Shown in pieces: positions 37,540 to 48,454 of a DNA stretch of 64,000 nucleotides. Numbering within the stretch: the stretch's first letter is position 1; every line of letters begins with the position of its first letter. This DNA comes from Pholis gunnellus (lineage: Eukaryota > Chordata > Actinopteri > Perciformes > Pholidae), in NCBI GenBank assembly GCA_910591455.2, contig OU342807.1, forward strand, positions 12,853,116 through 12,917,115, given 5' to 3'. The position numbers and the translations under genes are program-made. Below the pieces are notes generated by a model. It was not told the origin of the DNA. It made no database searches and saw nothing but the letters and a program-made list of their open reading frames with translations.

Positions 37540-37790
37540 CATATTATATAATTAACACCACATATGTGAATATTTGTTCTTCACTGCCACAAGAACAATT
37601 TCTATGATTATGAAAGAGCAGTAGTTTTACTTTTTCATTGATAATATAATGTATAAATTCATAAAAACTAAGAAATCTTATATATTTAATTAGAACTACT
37701 ATATGACACGGCTTTTATATCCAGCACTATTATCATACAATATTAAATAATTAACTATATAACCATTACTGCTATTATTATGCCCCACTA
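37540..37790. other. Very AT-rich block
   Basis: About 250 bases are dominated by A and T, with many TATA, TTAATTA and ATAATAT words. It has easily unwound DNA and possible matrix-attachment character, and no coding frame. Confidence 0.5.
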
Positions 37791-38409
37791 TAAACTTTAG
37801 AAAAAGTTTTATCAAAAAGGCGTCGGTCATCACGTAGCCTATTTTCAGATCAACATAAATAGGACATAATCCTGGTTTAGTCGTTATAGATTACATAACC
37901 ATCTTTTCATTCCACTGAAAAACATAGTGTGTTATGAATGTGACTCATATGTCAAATCCTCGGTGCCACTGACATTGTCATTGTTTTCGGTTTCCTCAGC
38001 ATAATGAGGTATCCCTACATTGGCACAACAACACACTTTGATAATGCCATTGTAAAAAATAAAAATAAAAAAACAACAACGTACGACGTCACTACTGTTG
38101 TCATATTGTTCTTCATAACTCATTCGGTAGTCAAATACCATAAGGAAGTTCTCAACACCACCATTGTTGGGTTGAGTAAAGTGGATCATTACTCTGCAAA
38201 AATGCAATGACAATACGTTATTCATTACTCAGTCCAAAAAAAAATCTTTTAACTCATATATCCTAAAAATCATACCCATTCACATTTCTCTACTATTGCA
38301 ATCGGTGCATTAGCAGCATGTGCCCACAATACAGCCAACTGTCCGGTACTAGCCGGGACGACCCGTACATTGGGCTGAATTGTATATTACTGTTCTTATC
38401 TTTCACGGG

Positions 38410-38640
38410 GAGTGTTTCGCTGTCGGGTGATCGCGCAGCGGCATGACAGCTCCCTAAAAGTCAAGCCAAAACATCGCCCCCCGGTGGCTGGCTGTTAGTT
38501 TAGGAAGCGCTAGATTTGATATGCAGCTGAGTTTTCTAAGAGCAGATCACGCACTTTGGCCGTCACTATCACAGTTGATCACGTTTATTTCATTGTTGAA
38601 AGCCAAATGTATTGTTCTGCCTCACTAATTACTAATGCGA
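38410..38640. mobile_element. Fragment sharing the interior of the 11401-11980 hAT element
   Basis: GCATGACAGCTCCCTAAAAG, then AAGCCAAAACATC, GGCTGGCTGTTAGTTTAGGA, ATTTGATATGCAGC and CACGCACTTT occur in the same order as in 11771-11935. The left terminus is not visible, and the right end (ATTAGAGTTGTGAC) only weakly recalls the first copy's terminus. It is a truncated, diverged relative. Confidence 0.7.
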
Positions 38641-39014
38641 GTTGGAATTAGAGTTGTGACGCTGTCGACACAGGTTGGTGATGTAGGCTACTTTTTAATT
38701 TGCCAGAACATGTCAAATGACAGTTCAGCCGGATTGCTTAAAAAATAAAAATGCTGTGAGCTTGTGCACTAAACCATAAATCAACCCAACTCTAATAGCA
38801 GAGTAAATCCACAATAGCTGCTAGCATAGACAACAAGGCCAGTAACGCCTGTAATCCGTTATCCATGTTGAAAAGAATCACTGGTCTGTTGGCTTTCTTC
38901 TGGAAAAGGGTCATGTGGTAGGGACGAATCAGGGAAAGACAAGTTGTGACTGCGAAGACGCAATCAAGTAGTAAACGTGGGTGTCTACATCTTCGTTTCC
39001 AAACTTATGCGGTT
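38641..39014. other. Unique non-coding stretch
   Basis: Nothing recognised. Confidence 0.4.
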
Positions 39015-39148
39015 TGGCCTGTCCACACTACGAGGTAACCTCGGAGTTTCCAAATTTATCTGGCCTATACCTCCGGAGTAGTGTGGATGCTCAGTGTAAA
39101 TGTAGCAAAAGATATGCGTTTTAAAATGGAAACGTAGTAGTGTGGCCT
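39015..39148. mobile_element. Short foldback repeat with ..CCACACTAC / GTAGTGTGG.. arms
   Basis: GGCCTGTCCACACTAC near 39016-39031 is inverted relative to GTAGTGTGGCC at 39136-39146. Inner CTCCGGAGTAGTGTGGATG repeats the arm motif. GTCCACACTACG and GTAGTGTGGA/C words flank many fish dispersed repeats. The ends are approximate. Confidence 0.4.
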
Positions 39149-40119
39149 TAATCTTCCAGGGAAATATTGTCTTGTTTAAAGCCGTCTTAGCTGCTGTATG
39201 CTCAGCAGTTAGGATATCAGTAAGCTAGGAGACAGCAGAGGGGTAAACCCCATTTTTGATATTCAAATGAAAATGTCAATGAGCTGAGAATAAGAGAGCA
39301 TCCATTTGCTGCCTGGATTAAAACTGAAGCAGAAAACCCATCCAAACTGAGGTCTAACAGCACATCAGGAGGTGTGAAAGGTCCTCTTTTAGAAACTCAG
39401 ATGTTGTGTGACATAGTAGCATCTATCCTCACACAGAATTTCAATTGCTATTCAATAGTAGTTCTCTCTCAGGTCCAATCTAGCAGGCTGAAAGGCTGCA
39501 GAGAGGCTGCATTTAAGCAAATCCACGTTTGCTGAGTGGTACACACAATGCATGCATCTTGCTCTCTTACACGCTCACTGACACCTTCCATTTTGCTCCC
39601 TCATCTTACTGAATAGTACCAATTACTGAGCAGTAAGGAGAGATGATGTGGTGATGAGGATGAAAAGACAAATCGCAGCATAAGGACTAAAAGGTTTGCA
39701 TGGTCATTTGCAAGTAAATCAGGCATCCATGTCCATCTTTGCTATATCATGTCTTTGATCATGTTAATAGAGCGCCAACTATAGGTGAAAAGCCATCAAA
39801 TTGAACTGCAATTTAAGTGCGCATTATGAGTTGTGGCACTTTATTGAAATAAATGCTGTTGCAACCAGACCTTAAATCTGACATCTGTAAAACAGGACAC
39901 AGCGGATGGCACAAAATACCAATTTATACTATTAATGTTTGATATTGTTAAATTTCTTTGGAGCATAGCAAATCTATCTATGTGTATGACATTTGTCTTA
40001 GTATAAAGTAAATGGTAAGACACACTAATGTGCATGTGCAGTGAACAGCACAACCAAGAAGAGAAAAACCTTTTTGGCTGATATACTGGGTGAGCAACGT
40101 TTATTGGAATAAATTTACA
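39149..40119. other. Unique non-coding stretch
   Basis: Nothing recognised. The 110-codon minus frame 39841-40173 has no familiar motif. Confidence 0.35.
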
Positions 40120-40305
40120 CCATCTTGGAACGTGATATGCAATTCTTTTAATAAATACATGTTTATGAGCCAAAAAGTAAGTTGGTTTCTAAATGGCGGT
40201 GGCACTATCAAACGTGTGAGTTCTTATTTGGCCCAAAACTTCTCACCAGATTTCATTGAAATGTGTTCACCAGATTTTGAGAAATTCTGCTAACCAACCA
40301 ACAGA
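40120..40305 (+). mobile_element. Probable RTE-type LINE 3' end
   Basis: The series CCAGATTTCATTGAAATG, TTCACCAGATTTTGAGAAAT, CTGCTAACCAACCAACAGA and AACCAAACGATAAC corresponds to the characteristic 3' untranslated tail of RTE-like LINEs: a TTTC.TTGAAATC...TTTTGAG.TATCCTGCTAAC segment and then CAAC-type oligonucleotide repeats. No coding part is attached. The left boundary is a guess. Confidence 0.5.
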
Positions 40306-40659
40306 TCGAACCAAACGATAACTTTCATTATGAAGAAAGTTAAACTGCTCTGACTGGCTCTCCCTGTAATCACCTTTCCAGATTAACTGGGGACGATTAT
40401 GCATGTTTGCACAATTAATCGAAGAAAGCAATAGAGTCTACTGCCATTTTCAAATCGCAGGAGAAGCAATATTTGTTAAAGGCAACATGTGCGTTAAAAT
40501 AGCACTCAAATATTGTCATGCTGCAGGGAAGTCCTGACCAACACATCATATTCTACAGACTCAAGAAAATATCTTTGTTAGGTACAGATCCCCGCAAAAA
40601 CCACACCAAAATCATTTAATATGTTTTGCAAAGAAAATGAGAATAATGATGTAAAAATA

Positions 40660-40746
40660 ATTATTCCATCTAATATTGCAAATCATATCACAATTGCAAT
40701 ATAAATAAAAAACAATTCGATATTTTTTCACAATGTTTCAGCCCTA
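40660..40746 (-). mobile_element. hAT-like terminus (TAGGGCTGAA type), truncated
   Basis: The segment ends in TTTCAGCCCTA, preceded by TCGATATTTTTTC and AATTGCAATAT words. In reverse complement it starts TAGGGCTGAAACA, resembling the terminus at 48454. Only one end is present. Confidence 0.5.
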
Positions 40747-41440
40747 CGATAACGCTCAAGGTCGTCTAATCCTCCATGACAGATCGAAAATGCACCAGTG
40801 CATAAAACTCCCTGCAATCTGTCTTTTAATAAAGCACTCTAAACAAACCATTGTAGACTGAATGAGACTAAATTCCCCAAATGACTGTAAATGATGTAAA
40901 TGAAATGTCCAAAATAACATTTAACTGCGTGTAACGTTTTGCATTGGTGAAATGTTAAAACATGTTTCTCACAGGTGCACAGTGACAACGCAAATGAAAT
41001 CCTGAATCACCTGTTAGTCTGCCTGAGCAGTTCTAGTCAGGGGATAACAGCGTTGAAAATAATTTTCTTTCTGCACTTTCTGTTTTAGAGCCTAGAGTGA
41101 GCTGAGACCGAAGCTTTCAGCCGCACAGCAGTAGCTCTGGCTGTCAGACGCAGCAGCACACAAAGACTGGGAGGGGGTTATCACTCAACACCTCGTTAGT
41201 CACAAATGAGACATTTCCAGCAAAAATAATCCTCCATTGTTGTGCTTCCATACAGACGTTTTTTTGGCATTCCTTAGCATGTTGTAAGCTAGAGGAGAGA
41301 AGCAGGGGGTTTTGGTAGGTGTGTGTACAGTCCGCTAAATTGAATGAAGATTAAGTACAGCACCAACTATAGTTCCACTCAATTACAAATTGTGCTAGTT
41401 TACATGTACTACAAATCATTTTGCTCCCAGTTTTTGATAA
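40747..41440. other. Unique non-coding stretch
   Basis: Nothing recognised. Confidence 0.4.
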
Positions 41441-41641
41441 TTGTTCAAGGATTTCAGTCAATTTGAGTTTGGCGATTGTTTGGGGATTGGGGATCTGACC
41501 AACAGTAGCATCATGTTCACAGCAGCAACAGGAATGACCAACATGTTGGGAGATATCGCTGACACCGCTGTTAGCGCCCTCAGATGGACACACACGTGGT
41601 GGGCCACATATGGGAACGACGAGGACATGTCAGGCTTTTGA
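41441..41641 (+). other. Unusually protein-like 66-codon open frame, unassigned
   Basis: The frame runs from a TTG codon to a TGA with a hydrophobic, small-residue-rich middle (SSIMFTAATGMTNMLGDIAD, then TAVSAL). That part faintly recalls small-residue transmembrane segments, but I cannot assign a family. The minus strand is also open across the region. No strong acceptor or donor flanks it, and two in-frame stops lie immediately upstream. It is more probably chance than an exon. Confidence 0.12.
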
Positions 41642-41699
41642 GGCACGAGACCCGAAGCCTCCATTAAGGTCCATGTTAATAATTAAGAGTAAGACTGCT

Positions 41700-42420
41700 T
41701 TGGGAAAATAGCTTGGCTGTGCAAATGAGAGGAGAACGAGAGAGGAAAGGGCGTGGGAAGGGAGACGGGGTGAGAGAACTGGAAACCTGCAACAGTGACA
41801 GTTTTGAAGAGAGGGTGAAGAAGTGAGAAAGGGACCGAGAGAGAGAAGATACTGTGTGAGTAGACATATGTTACATCTAAGAAACAAAGAGAGTAAGTGT
41901 AAGAGCAGGGGTGTAATTTCCACGAGGGAAGGGGGAGGGGCATGTCCCTCTCACTTTTCAAAATCTACTTTTTTTTTTCCCCCTCACTATAATGGTTTTA
42001 GTGGTCATTATCCCAAGTACATCATTATTCTAAGTATTGATTAGTTTATTGCCGCTTTAACTTTATAGGTGACAATAAGTAAAAGTCATGTTTTACAGTT
42101 TGCTTTGATGGCCACAAGAGACCAAACAAAGCTTCCTCTCCTGTCCAGTTTTGTTGATCTACTCTTTCCTTCATCCCTCCATCATATACTCATCCATCTT
42201 CATACCCATTCATCCTCTCCTCCCTCATTTTGTCCTCCTCCCTCTCAAAGTTGGCTATGCAATGCCCGAGACAGATCCCCCACAGATCCTTTTCAGCCTC
42301 CTACACATCCCAGACCCTACAACCTCCTCTTCTCCATCAACGTATTACATCTATTCATCCTCAACATCTAAAAACTCCTTACATCACCAAGTCCTTTAAT
42401 CACATCCTGGTGTGACTCGT
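41700..42420. other. Strand-asymmetric purine-rich then pyrimidine-rich block
   Basis: About 41725-41945 is dominated by G and A on the plus strand, and about 42130-42415 by C and T. A T-rich run lies near 41970-41980. Long frames predicted across it are low-complexity serine/leucine/proline translations and not genes. Confidence 0.5.
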
Positions 42421-42769
42421 CAACCTCTTGGTATCGAGCTGCAGAGCTTGCAGATAGTTTCAGTTTGCTGTGCTGAGGCTTTGAGGTATCTGAGATTTCT
42501 GCCACCACGACCAATACAGAGGAGATGAATGAAATGTTAGTACTCAATGCATTGAAACATTACATCGGAAAAATTCAAAAAGTAACTTGTCTCTCAAGAA
42601 ACAATTTCCCAGTTACTCTGAAAACCAACAGACTTCTGTGGACTACGATGGACAGCAAATATAACACTGTCCCTGGAAATTCATAGGTAAAGGTACAGAA
42701 TTCATGGCAAAAAGAAGCTACATTATACTGTATATCTCAGGAGATACAAGAGACAAGGAGAGCATTTAA

Positions 42770-43085
42770 CAGCAACTGAGTTTGCGGCAGCGGCGGCCAT
42801 GATGGGTACCTAACTTGGAATGGAGGGGGCTCCTAAGGGAGGTTGACTCAGGCGTGTGGGCTGGCTTCAGCAGCCTGTGCAGCTGCTGTGTTTTGGTCCC
42901 TTGGCAGGTCACATGGTGCAGATGACGGGATGTTTGGTGTTGGTGGGGGGGATTTAGAGGGCAGGGGTCTATTTTTGAGCACTGCCACCACCACCTCCAT
43001 CTCTCCTCATTTCACCTCCTCTATCCCTCTCTCTTTTCTCCCCTAGCATCCTATTTCCCTGTGTAATTAGGCTTCTAATTAAGGC
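42770..43085. other. Local GC-rich segment without a supported gene
   Basis: GCGGCAGCGGCGGCCATGAT and a run of seven G near 42942 make this an island of higher GC. The end of the segment, GTAATTAGGCTTCTAATTAA, is homeodomain-motif rich. No frame with convincing splice sites was found. Confidence 0.35.
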
Positions 43086-43612
43086 TGTAGATGTTTAGAG
43101 GATGGATGCCCAATGTTGGCTCTGCCTCTTTCTCTCTGCATGGAGCATGCATACTGTAGCATAAGTCTGCAACACAAAGGCCCAGCGCTTGCTTCTCTGA
43201 CAAATTCTGCTTTTGTGTATTTAATACTGAGCTGGGTTTTGGTATATTCAGCCTGCTCATGAAATGATAATGTCGTAAAATGCAAATATGTGCTCCGTGC
43301 ATCAAAAAGGAGAGGAATACAGTATATCTCCCCACCAGCAAAGGATAACATGGAGCAGGCACAACTAGAAACTGGCAGCAGTGGTATTAACATAGCACAA
43401 TGAAAAGATTATGGAGGTCGCTGTAGTGGATGGAAGCTTTGGTTTGCCTTCCAGTCCAGCAGCCACGAGTTCAAGTCTCAAATAATTTCGAGAGGCTCTC
43501 TAGTGCATTATTTTTAGATGGAATTTAAACATAATGAAATCAGTTAAACAGTTACTGCCTTTACCACAATCCTATCTTTTAATTCAGCGATGCTTTACCA
43601 CGGCTATCCTTT

Positions 43613-43699
43613 CACATGACAGGTACAAATGGTCAATTCTAGATAGTGTCACATATCACCTATCTTTAAATCATTCATGTCCACAACATGTAAAATATA
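43613..43699 (+). repeat. Local degenerate duplication, copy 1
   Basis: ACATGACAGGTACAAATGG, then GTGTCACATATCACC, and AATCATTCATGTCCACAACA aligns with 43946-44041 (GCATGACGGACAGGTAAAAA, GTCACATATCATC, CATTCATGTCTGCAACATA). Confidence 0.65.
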
Positions 43700-43945
43700 T
43701 TTTAGAAATTATGCTTATGTCAGAAATGTCATGTGACACAACAGTTATGTCATTTTTTTGTGAGATGCACATTAGTGCCCAGTCCACATGGACTTATAAA
43801 ACAAGTATTGTTACAGTGGTGAAACGTTTGTCAGAAAGGAACAGCAGCAACAACAATTCTTACATTTAACATCAAAAACAGGAGGTTAATATTACATGGC
43901 CAGCCCCTTAATTAAACCTCTAGGCAATGAGGTCGCCCTGTTTTG

Positions 43946-44041
43946 CATGACGGACAGGTAAAAATGGCCTGGCCCAACATTGTCCAAGGTGGACAAATGT
44001 CACATATCATCACACATCATTCATGTCTGCAACATATAAAC
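43946..44041 (+). repeat. Local degenerate duplication, copy 2
   Basis: The partner of 43613-43699 in direct orientation, about 340 bp downstream. It may be a decayed tandem duplication or two copies of one short repeat. Confidence 0.65.
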
Positions 44042-45262
44042 TGCTTTTCAAAGTATCTGCATGTGTGACTAAATGTATGTGATGCTGGTTGATGTGACTG
44101 AACCAGTTGGTAGAACGCATCCCGACATACAAATACTAAGGAGGAGGCGTCAACAGCGGAAAGCCACCGTCTGTCATATGAGAGCTGACCTGTTTGACCA
44201 GTGACAACACACAGAGGGAGTATGCATGCAGAGTGGATGCTTATGTATATTCTGTGATTGTGATGGAGTGTGAACAGATGTGCATATGGATTAAATGATG
44301 TGTGGGCTTCAAGTGTGTGTGTGAGTGTTTTTGTGCCTGGTGGGTGTAATGTAAGCATGAGCGGTCACTGGGTAAGTATTTGTGTTGATGTATTAGATGA
44401 TACATTTATGTGTGCGTGTGTGTATTGATGCAGCGCAGGGTGCGAAACAGCTGATGGGTTCAAATTTAAAGCGTGACAGTGAATGTGTGGGAGAAGCAAA
44501 GAAGGCTAAGTGGCTTGCCAACACAGGCAGCTGCCTTTCACATTCAAATGGGATAAATCACTCTCTTAACATGATCCACTCCTTTATTTCATACTGAGAG
44601 AAGGAAGCGTGTTCCCTTTTTGTTTTCTTCTGGTTTTTCCACTGCTGGTGTTTTCATATTAAAGAGCAAATATATTACATCATCAAAGCATTTCAGTCTC
44701 GTCTATAGCTCGCGAGGCAGTGACCAGAAGAAAAAGTACTACTCATAGTATAACAGTACAGAAGGCAAGTGTTAAATTAAAGTGTTCAAGTAAAAGCCAA
44801 TTCACACGTTTGTTCTCTCTTGCCCTGTGTATTCACTGCCCGTCTCTTTCACTTCGCATCATAGCCAAAATGTCTATTATGTCTATCTTTACATTACAGA
44901 ATCAGATTTATTTGTTTTAAAATAAGAAATAACCCACCTATACAAAAAGTAAGTGTTCAGAAGGTTGAGACAAGGGTTAGTTCCATTGTAAAGGGCAAAA
45001 ACATGAAAATGCTAAATACTCTACTGAGAAAAACCCGTTGATGGCTTAAGGGGGATGTCTGACAACACTACCAAGGGAGGCAGGGTTTGTGTACAACTAG
45101 AGAGGAAGTTAGTCGAAGAGCAGAGAAGTGCCCTCTGACGACTTCTTGCTTTATCTTCTTGAGAAAAGGGGTGCAGTTCTATGGCGAGAATAGGAAACCA
45201 CTCCCATATTAACCACTGTCTTGATTATTTAATTTAACCTTATTTTACAGAATTAATACTAG
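44042..45262. other. Unique non-coding stretch
   Basis: Nothing recognised. Confidence 0.4.
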
Positions 45263-45942
45263 TTACTTACTATTGGTGCAACGGATCCTAAAAGTCAAGG
45301 TTCAAATCGTATCAGATTGGATCAGCACAAAAGAAAAATGGGAGTGTATATACATTTTGTTATCTAAATGTTATCATTTTACTTTGTTATAGTCATCTAT
45401 GGTGTTTTAAAAGATTCTAATTTTATTGATTAAAGTGAATCTTGTCATTATAATCACCTTAGAGCTAGTGTGAACAGGTCATGATTCCCTCTCTAATATC
45501 TATTTTATGTTGCTATGAAAACATCTCCTTCAAACAATTTAGTTTAGTTAACTCATCAAAACTACATTTTACAAGCTTACATGTGAACACATCATAACAT
45601 TGCAATTTACCTTCGCCCATTACTCATTTTAACAGAGCCTGAACGTATCATAATGTAACTGAACAGAATCATCGTTCTCCTCGTGTCAATTTAAACACGG
45701 ATTGGTTGTTTACGATATAACATCATCAGAGATCTGCGACTAGAGAAGCATAAATGATGTCCTGATCACATATTTGACTGAATATTGGCGGATAACGATC
45801 GTCAGTAAATCTTTATTTCACACTGTGCTGGTTAACGTTAAACTGTGTAATTAATCCGTGGGTTCACATGCGTGCCGAACTGTGAGGTGTGATCTGTACG
45901 GATCACGGATCAACAATGGTCCGTTACACCACTATTACTTAT
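45263..45942. mobile_element. Non-autonomous hAT-type element with TIRs and 8-bp target duplication
   Basis: The element proper is 45271-45934 (664 bp). Its left end is TATTGGTGCAACGGATCC and the reverse complement of its right end is TAGTGGTGTAACGGACC. The flanks TTACTTAC (45263-45270) and TTACTTAT (45935-45942) match at 7 of 8 bases. Near the right end, CGGATCACGGATCAACAATGG resembles the arms of a percomorph element I remember with the same terminus. No open transposase frame remains, so this is a cut-down or degraded copy moved in trans. Confidence 0.85.
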
Positions 45943-47011
45943 GCATTCTATTTAATTCTTCCATATTTGAAATCTAGGCTTTCTCAGCTGCAAAACGGTA
46001 CCAAATAGTTTAGTATAAATCACTGAATAAAACCTGGTAAATAGAGAATGAATTAAACAATCATACAACATAGATAGACCTTGGTATCATGACACAGACA
46101 GACCTATGTATATATGTGCATGTGTATCTATATGCGTAATAAATGAAGGGATAGGATTAAATGCAACATTTCAGCACAAATCAGTGTCCTAGGTGAGAGG
46201 CAAGACGTCCCTTCCCCCTCTTGGAGAGACAGGCTGGAAGTCTGTGTTATGTTGAATTAAAAGTTGCAGGCAGAACAATCAACATCCAGTTTATATGGCA
46301 GGAAACTAAAAGAATTTTAAACAGAGATGTCTATCATGAACTTAACTATACATAACTTATGAACTTAGATGTTTACACTGTTCGAGATTTGGTAAACGTC
46401 AAGCTTGCATAATAATGTATAGAGACACACTATAAAGAGTCAGTAATGTAAGAGGAGTTCTGTATGACTCGATTAGAACAAATTCAGAGAAAACAGTCGA
46501 AAAAAAGTGAATGGTTTACAAATAAAGTGAGTTTGTTTCTCTGAGGTATATTATATATATATATAACATATCAAACATATAAATTCAGGTACAGGTTATT
46601 TTGCATCAAGTTTCTTTGAGTAGTTTATTCACAATTGGATGTGTCTGTGTGTCTTACTGCTCCTCAGGAATGTAGATGCTCGTAAAATTGGAAAAGTTAT
46701 TATATAAAACCTTTTAGGGTCGGCCTTAACGAAGGTCTGTTCATAAATCGGTTTGAGTCATTGACATTTCAGTTTCATCATTTTTCCGTGGATGTTCCCT
46801 ACACCTTGGTGTGGCTGTGTTCTCTCAGCTACCTGTCATATAATAAAATACAAGGAAGGCTGGTCTGAATAATAGATCCATCAGTTTAAAGACTTATAAG
46901 ACGCTAAAACATTTTTAACTTGTGAAAAACTGCCATTACTCAGAAGGTTGAGAGCACTGTATGACTCAACATACTAGATGCTACACAGCCTGTTTCCACA
47001 TCTTGGAGTGG
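45943..47011. other. Unique stretch with a short (AT)n run
   Basis: No gene recognised; a TATATATATATATA run lies near 46552-46564. Confidence 0.4.
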
Positions 47012-47050
47012 TGACACTTGACTTGAGACAATACGTCAAGTCAAGTGTCA
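47012..47050. other. Perfect 15-bp stem-loop
   Basis: TGACACTTGACTTGA (47012-47026) and TCAAGTCAAGTGTCA (47036-47050) are exact reverse complements around a 9-nt loop. The arms contain a CTTGACTTGA internal repeat. No transposon ends surround it. Confidence 0.8.
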
Positions 47051-47133
47051 TTTACCCCTTGAAAAAATAACTGCACCAGTGAGCACACAAGGATGCCACG
47101 GACACCACGGGGCAAGGTGAGTTATATAGCCGA

Positions 47134-47677
47134 GCAGCAACCTCCGATGCTGAGAAATTAAGCCAACGCAGAAGTGCCAAAAACTGCAGTTCTTCAAATG
47201 GCCTCTTGAGGTTGGTTTCAAATGCAATTCAATCCCCATAGACCCCCAATGTTAAAATGCCCAACTTTACAACAGAAATAAACGTGATAACGGTCTGGTA
47301 CGAAAAACGTTTTTGTTCTTTTTTCAATCAGAAGATTGGTGGTTCAATCCCCGGCTCCTCCAGTCCATGTCGATGTGTCCTTGAGCAAGACACTTGCCCA
47401 GCAAAAGGATCGGGAGCAACAAAATGACTCCCTGTGCGTGCTGTGTATGGATGGGTGTAAATGGGTGAATGACATGTAGTGTAAAAGCGTTTTTAATGGT
47501 CGAATGAATAGAAAGGCTAGCTCCTCTGACGATCCACCTATTGCACATTTTTAGAGTCACGCTTTGTTACTGCCAAGATGGCGACAGCTGCAGCAACCCA
47601 CTTTGAGCTTAACAAGGGATCTTCAGCAATCTCTGGTAATGTCATGGAAACTAGGTCCACATTTTATACAGTGTAGA
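47134..47677. repeat. Teleost dispersed repeat interrupted by a SINE
   Basis: AGCAGCAACCTCCGATGCTG, ACTGCAGTTCTTCAAATGGC, CTCTTGAGG, CCCCATAGACCCCCAATGTT, AAAATGCCCAACTTTACA and GTCTGGTACGAAAAACG occur in the order of a very common percomorph repeat. The continuation AAGATGGCGACAGC to GTCCACATTTTATACAGTG appears after 47570, beyond an inserted SINE. The right edge is the inverted partner of the CCATAGACTGTATAT start seen at 13691. Confidence 0.8.
47326..47518 (+). mobile_element. tRNA-derived SINE, 5'-truncated
   Basis: GGTGGTTCAATCCCCGGCTC carries a tRNA B-box-like core (GGTTCAATCCC). It is followed by GTGTCCTTGAGCAAGACACT, TGGGTGTAAATGGGTGAATG and ACATGTAGTGTAAAAGCG, the body of a widespread teleost SINE. 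The A-box region is missing. The tail lost the usual CGCTATATAAG end. It is nested in the older repeat, so it inserted later. Confidence 0.8.
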
Positions 47678-48050
47678 GTTAAACCAGTGTGTAGGCATTA
47701 CTATTATCATCTAATCAATCAAACACTGCCATGAAACACCCGTGTCGCTGTTTTCTTCCACCAATCAGTCCACAATAACAGAAAGGACAATGCAGAGCAT
47801 AAAGAAATTAGTTTGGTCTGTTGCTATGTGTCTCAAGGCAATAGCAGCAGTGGAGCTGCTGCCACCCTCTATGATTTACCATGGCCCTACATAATGATCA
47901 TGTGGAGCAGATGCAAATGGAGCCCAGCTGAGCCTTCGGAGGCACACACTGCAGGTGGACAAGGTACTTATGCTCTAAACCCTCGAAATACTCCCAGCAG
48001 AACGATCAATTGAATTCAAACAGACATGGCAATGTAATCTTAAAGAATAA
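47678..48050. other. Unique non-coding stretch
   Basis: Nothing recognised. Confidence 0.4.
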
Positions 48051-48078
48051 ATATATATATATATATATATACACACAC
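48051..48078. repeat. (AT)10(AC)4 compound microsatellite
   Basis: A pure AT run passes directly into AC. Confidence 0.95.
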
Positions 48079-48369
48079 GCATTTGTTCTTTTGATATTTC
48101 TGCACTTAAGTTTGTGTGATTTGTGTGACTGAAAGTGACTGGAGATCTGTAAGATTCATGTATAATGTTCATATTTTCAATTCAATAGCCAAATAAAGAT
48201 ATGTTGTTCTCATCATTTCATCTCATTTCATAAAAGCAAGTAGAACAAGCCGACATAAAACAGCAGTTTATATGTTGATTGTATCCAATGCTGCGTTGGT
48301 CATACTATATAATAAATAATGTCTTACTTGTGCATAATGAATAATACAGAAGGTAAGGAACGTTTGTTT

Positions 48370-48454
48370 GATTTTTAAATTGCGTATATCAATTGAAATA
48401 TTTGTCCAAAAAAATAATCGCAAATAGATTATTTTCTCATATCGTTCAGCCCTA
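48370..48454 (-). mobile_element. hAT-like terminus (TAGGGCTGAA type), truncated
   Basis: The segment ends CTCATATCGTTCAGCCCTA, so its reverse complement begins TAGGGCTGAACGATATGAG. The adjoining AATAATCGCAAATAGATTA fits the AT-rich arm of this fish family. The opposite end was not found. Confidence 0.55.

Noticed and set aside
41630..42415. Several long serine/leucine/proline-rich frames
   Set aside because: They follow polypurine/polypyrimidine sequence and overlap one another in different frames.
43418..43495. GAGTTCAAGTCTC resembling a tRNA or SINE B box
   Set aside because: The flanks could not be folded or matched to any SINE body I know.
47330..47362. tRNA-like B box
   Set aside because: It belongs to a tRNA-derived SINE. 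There is no A box, anticodon arm or acceptor stem, so no tRNA gene is called.
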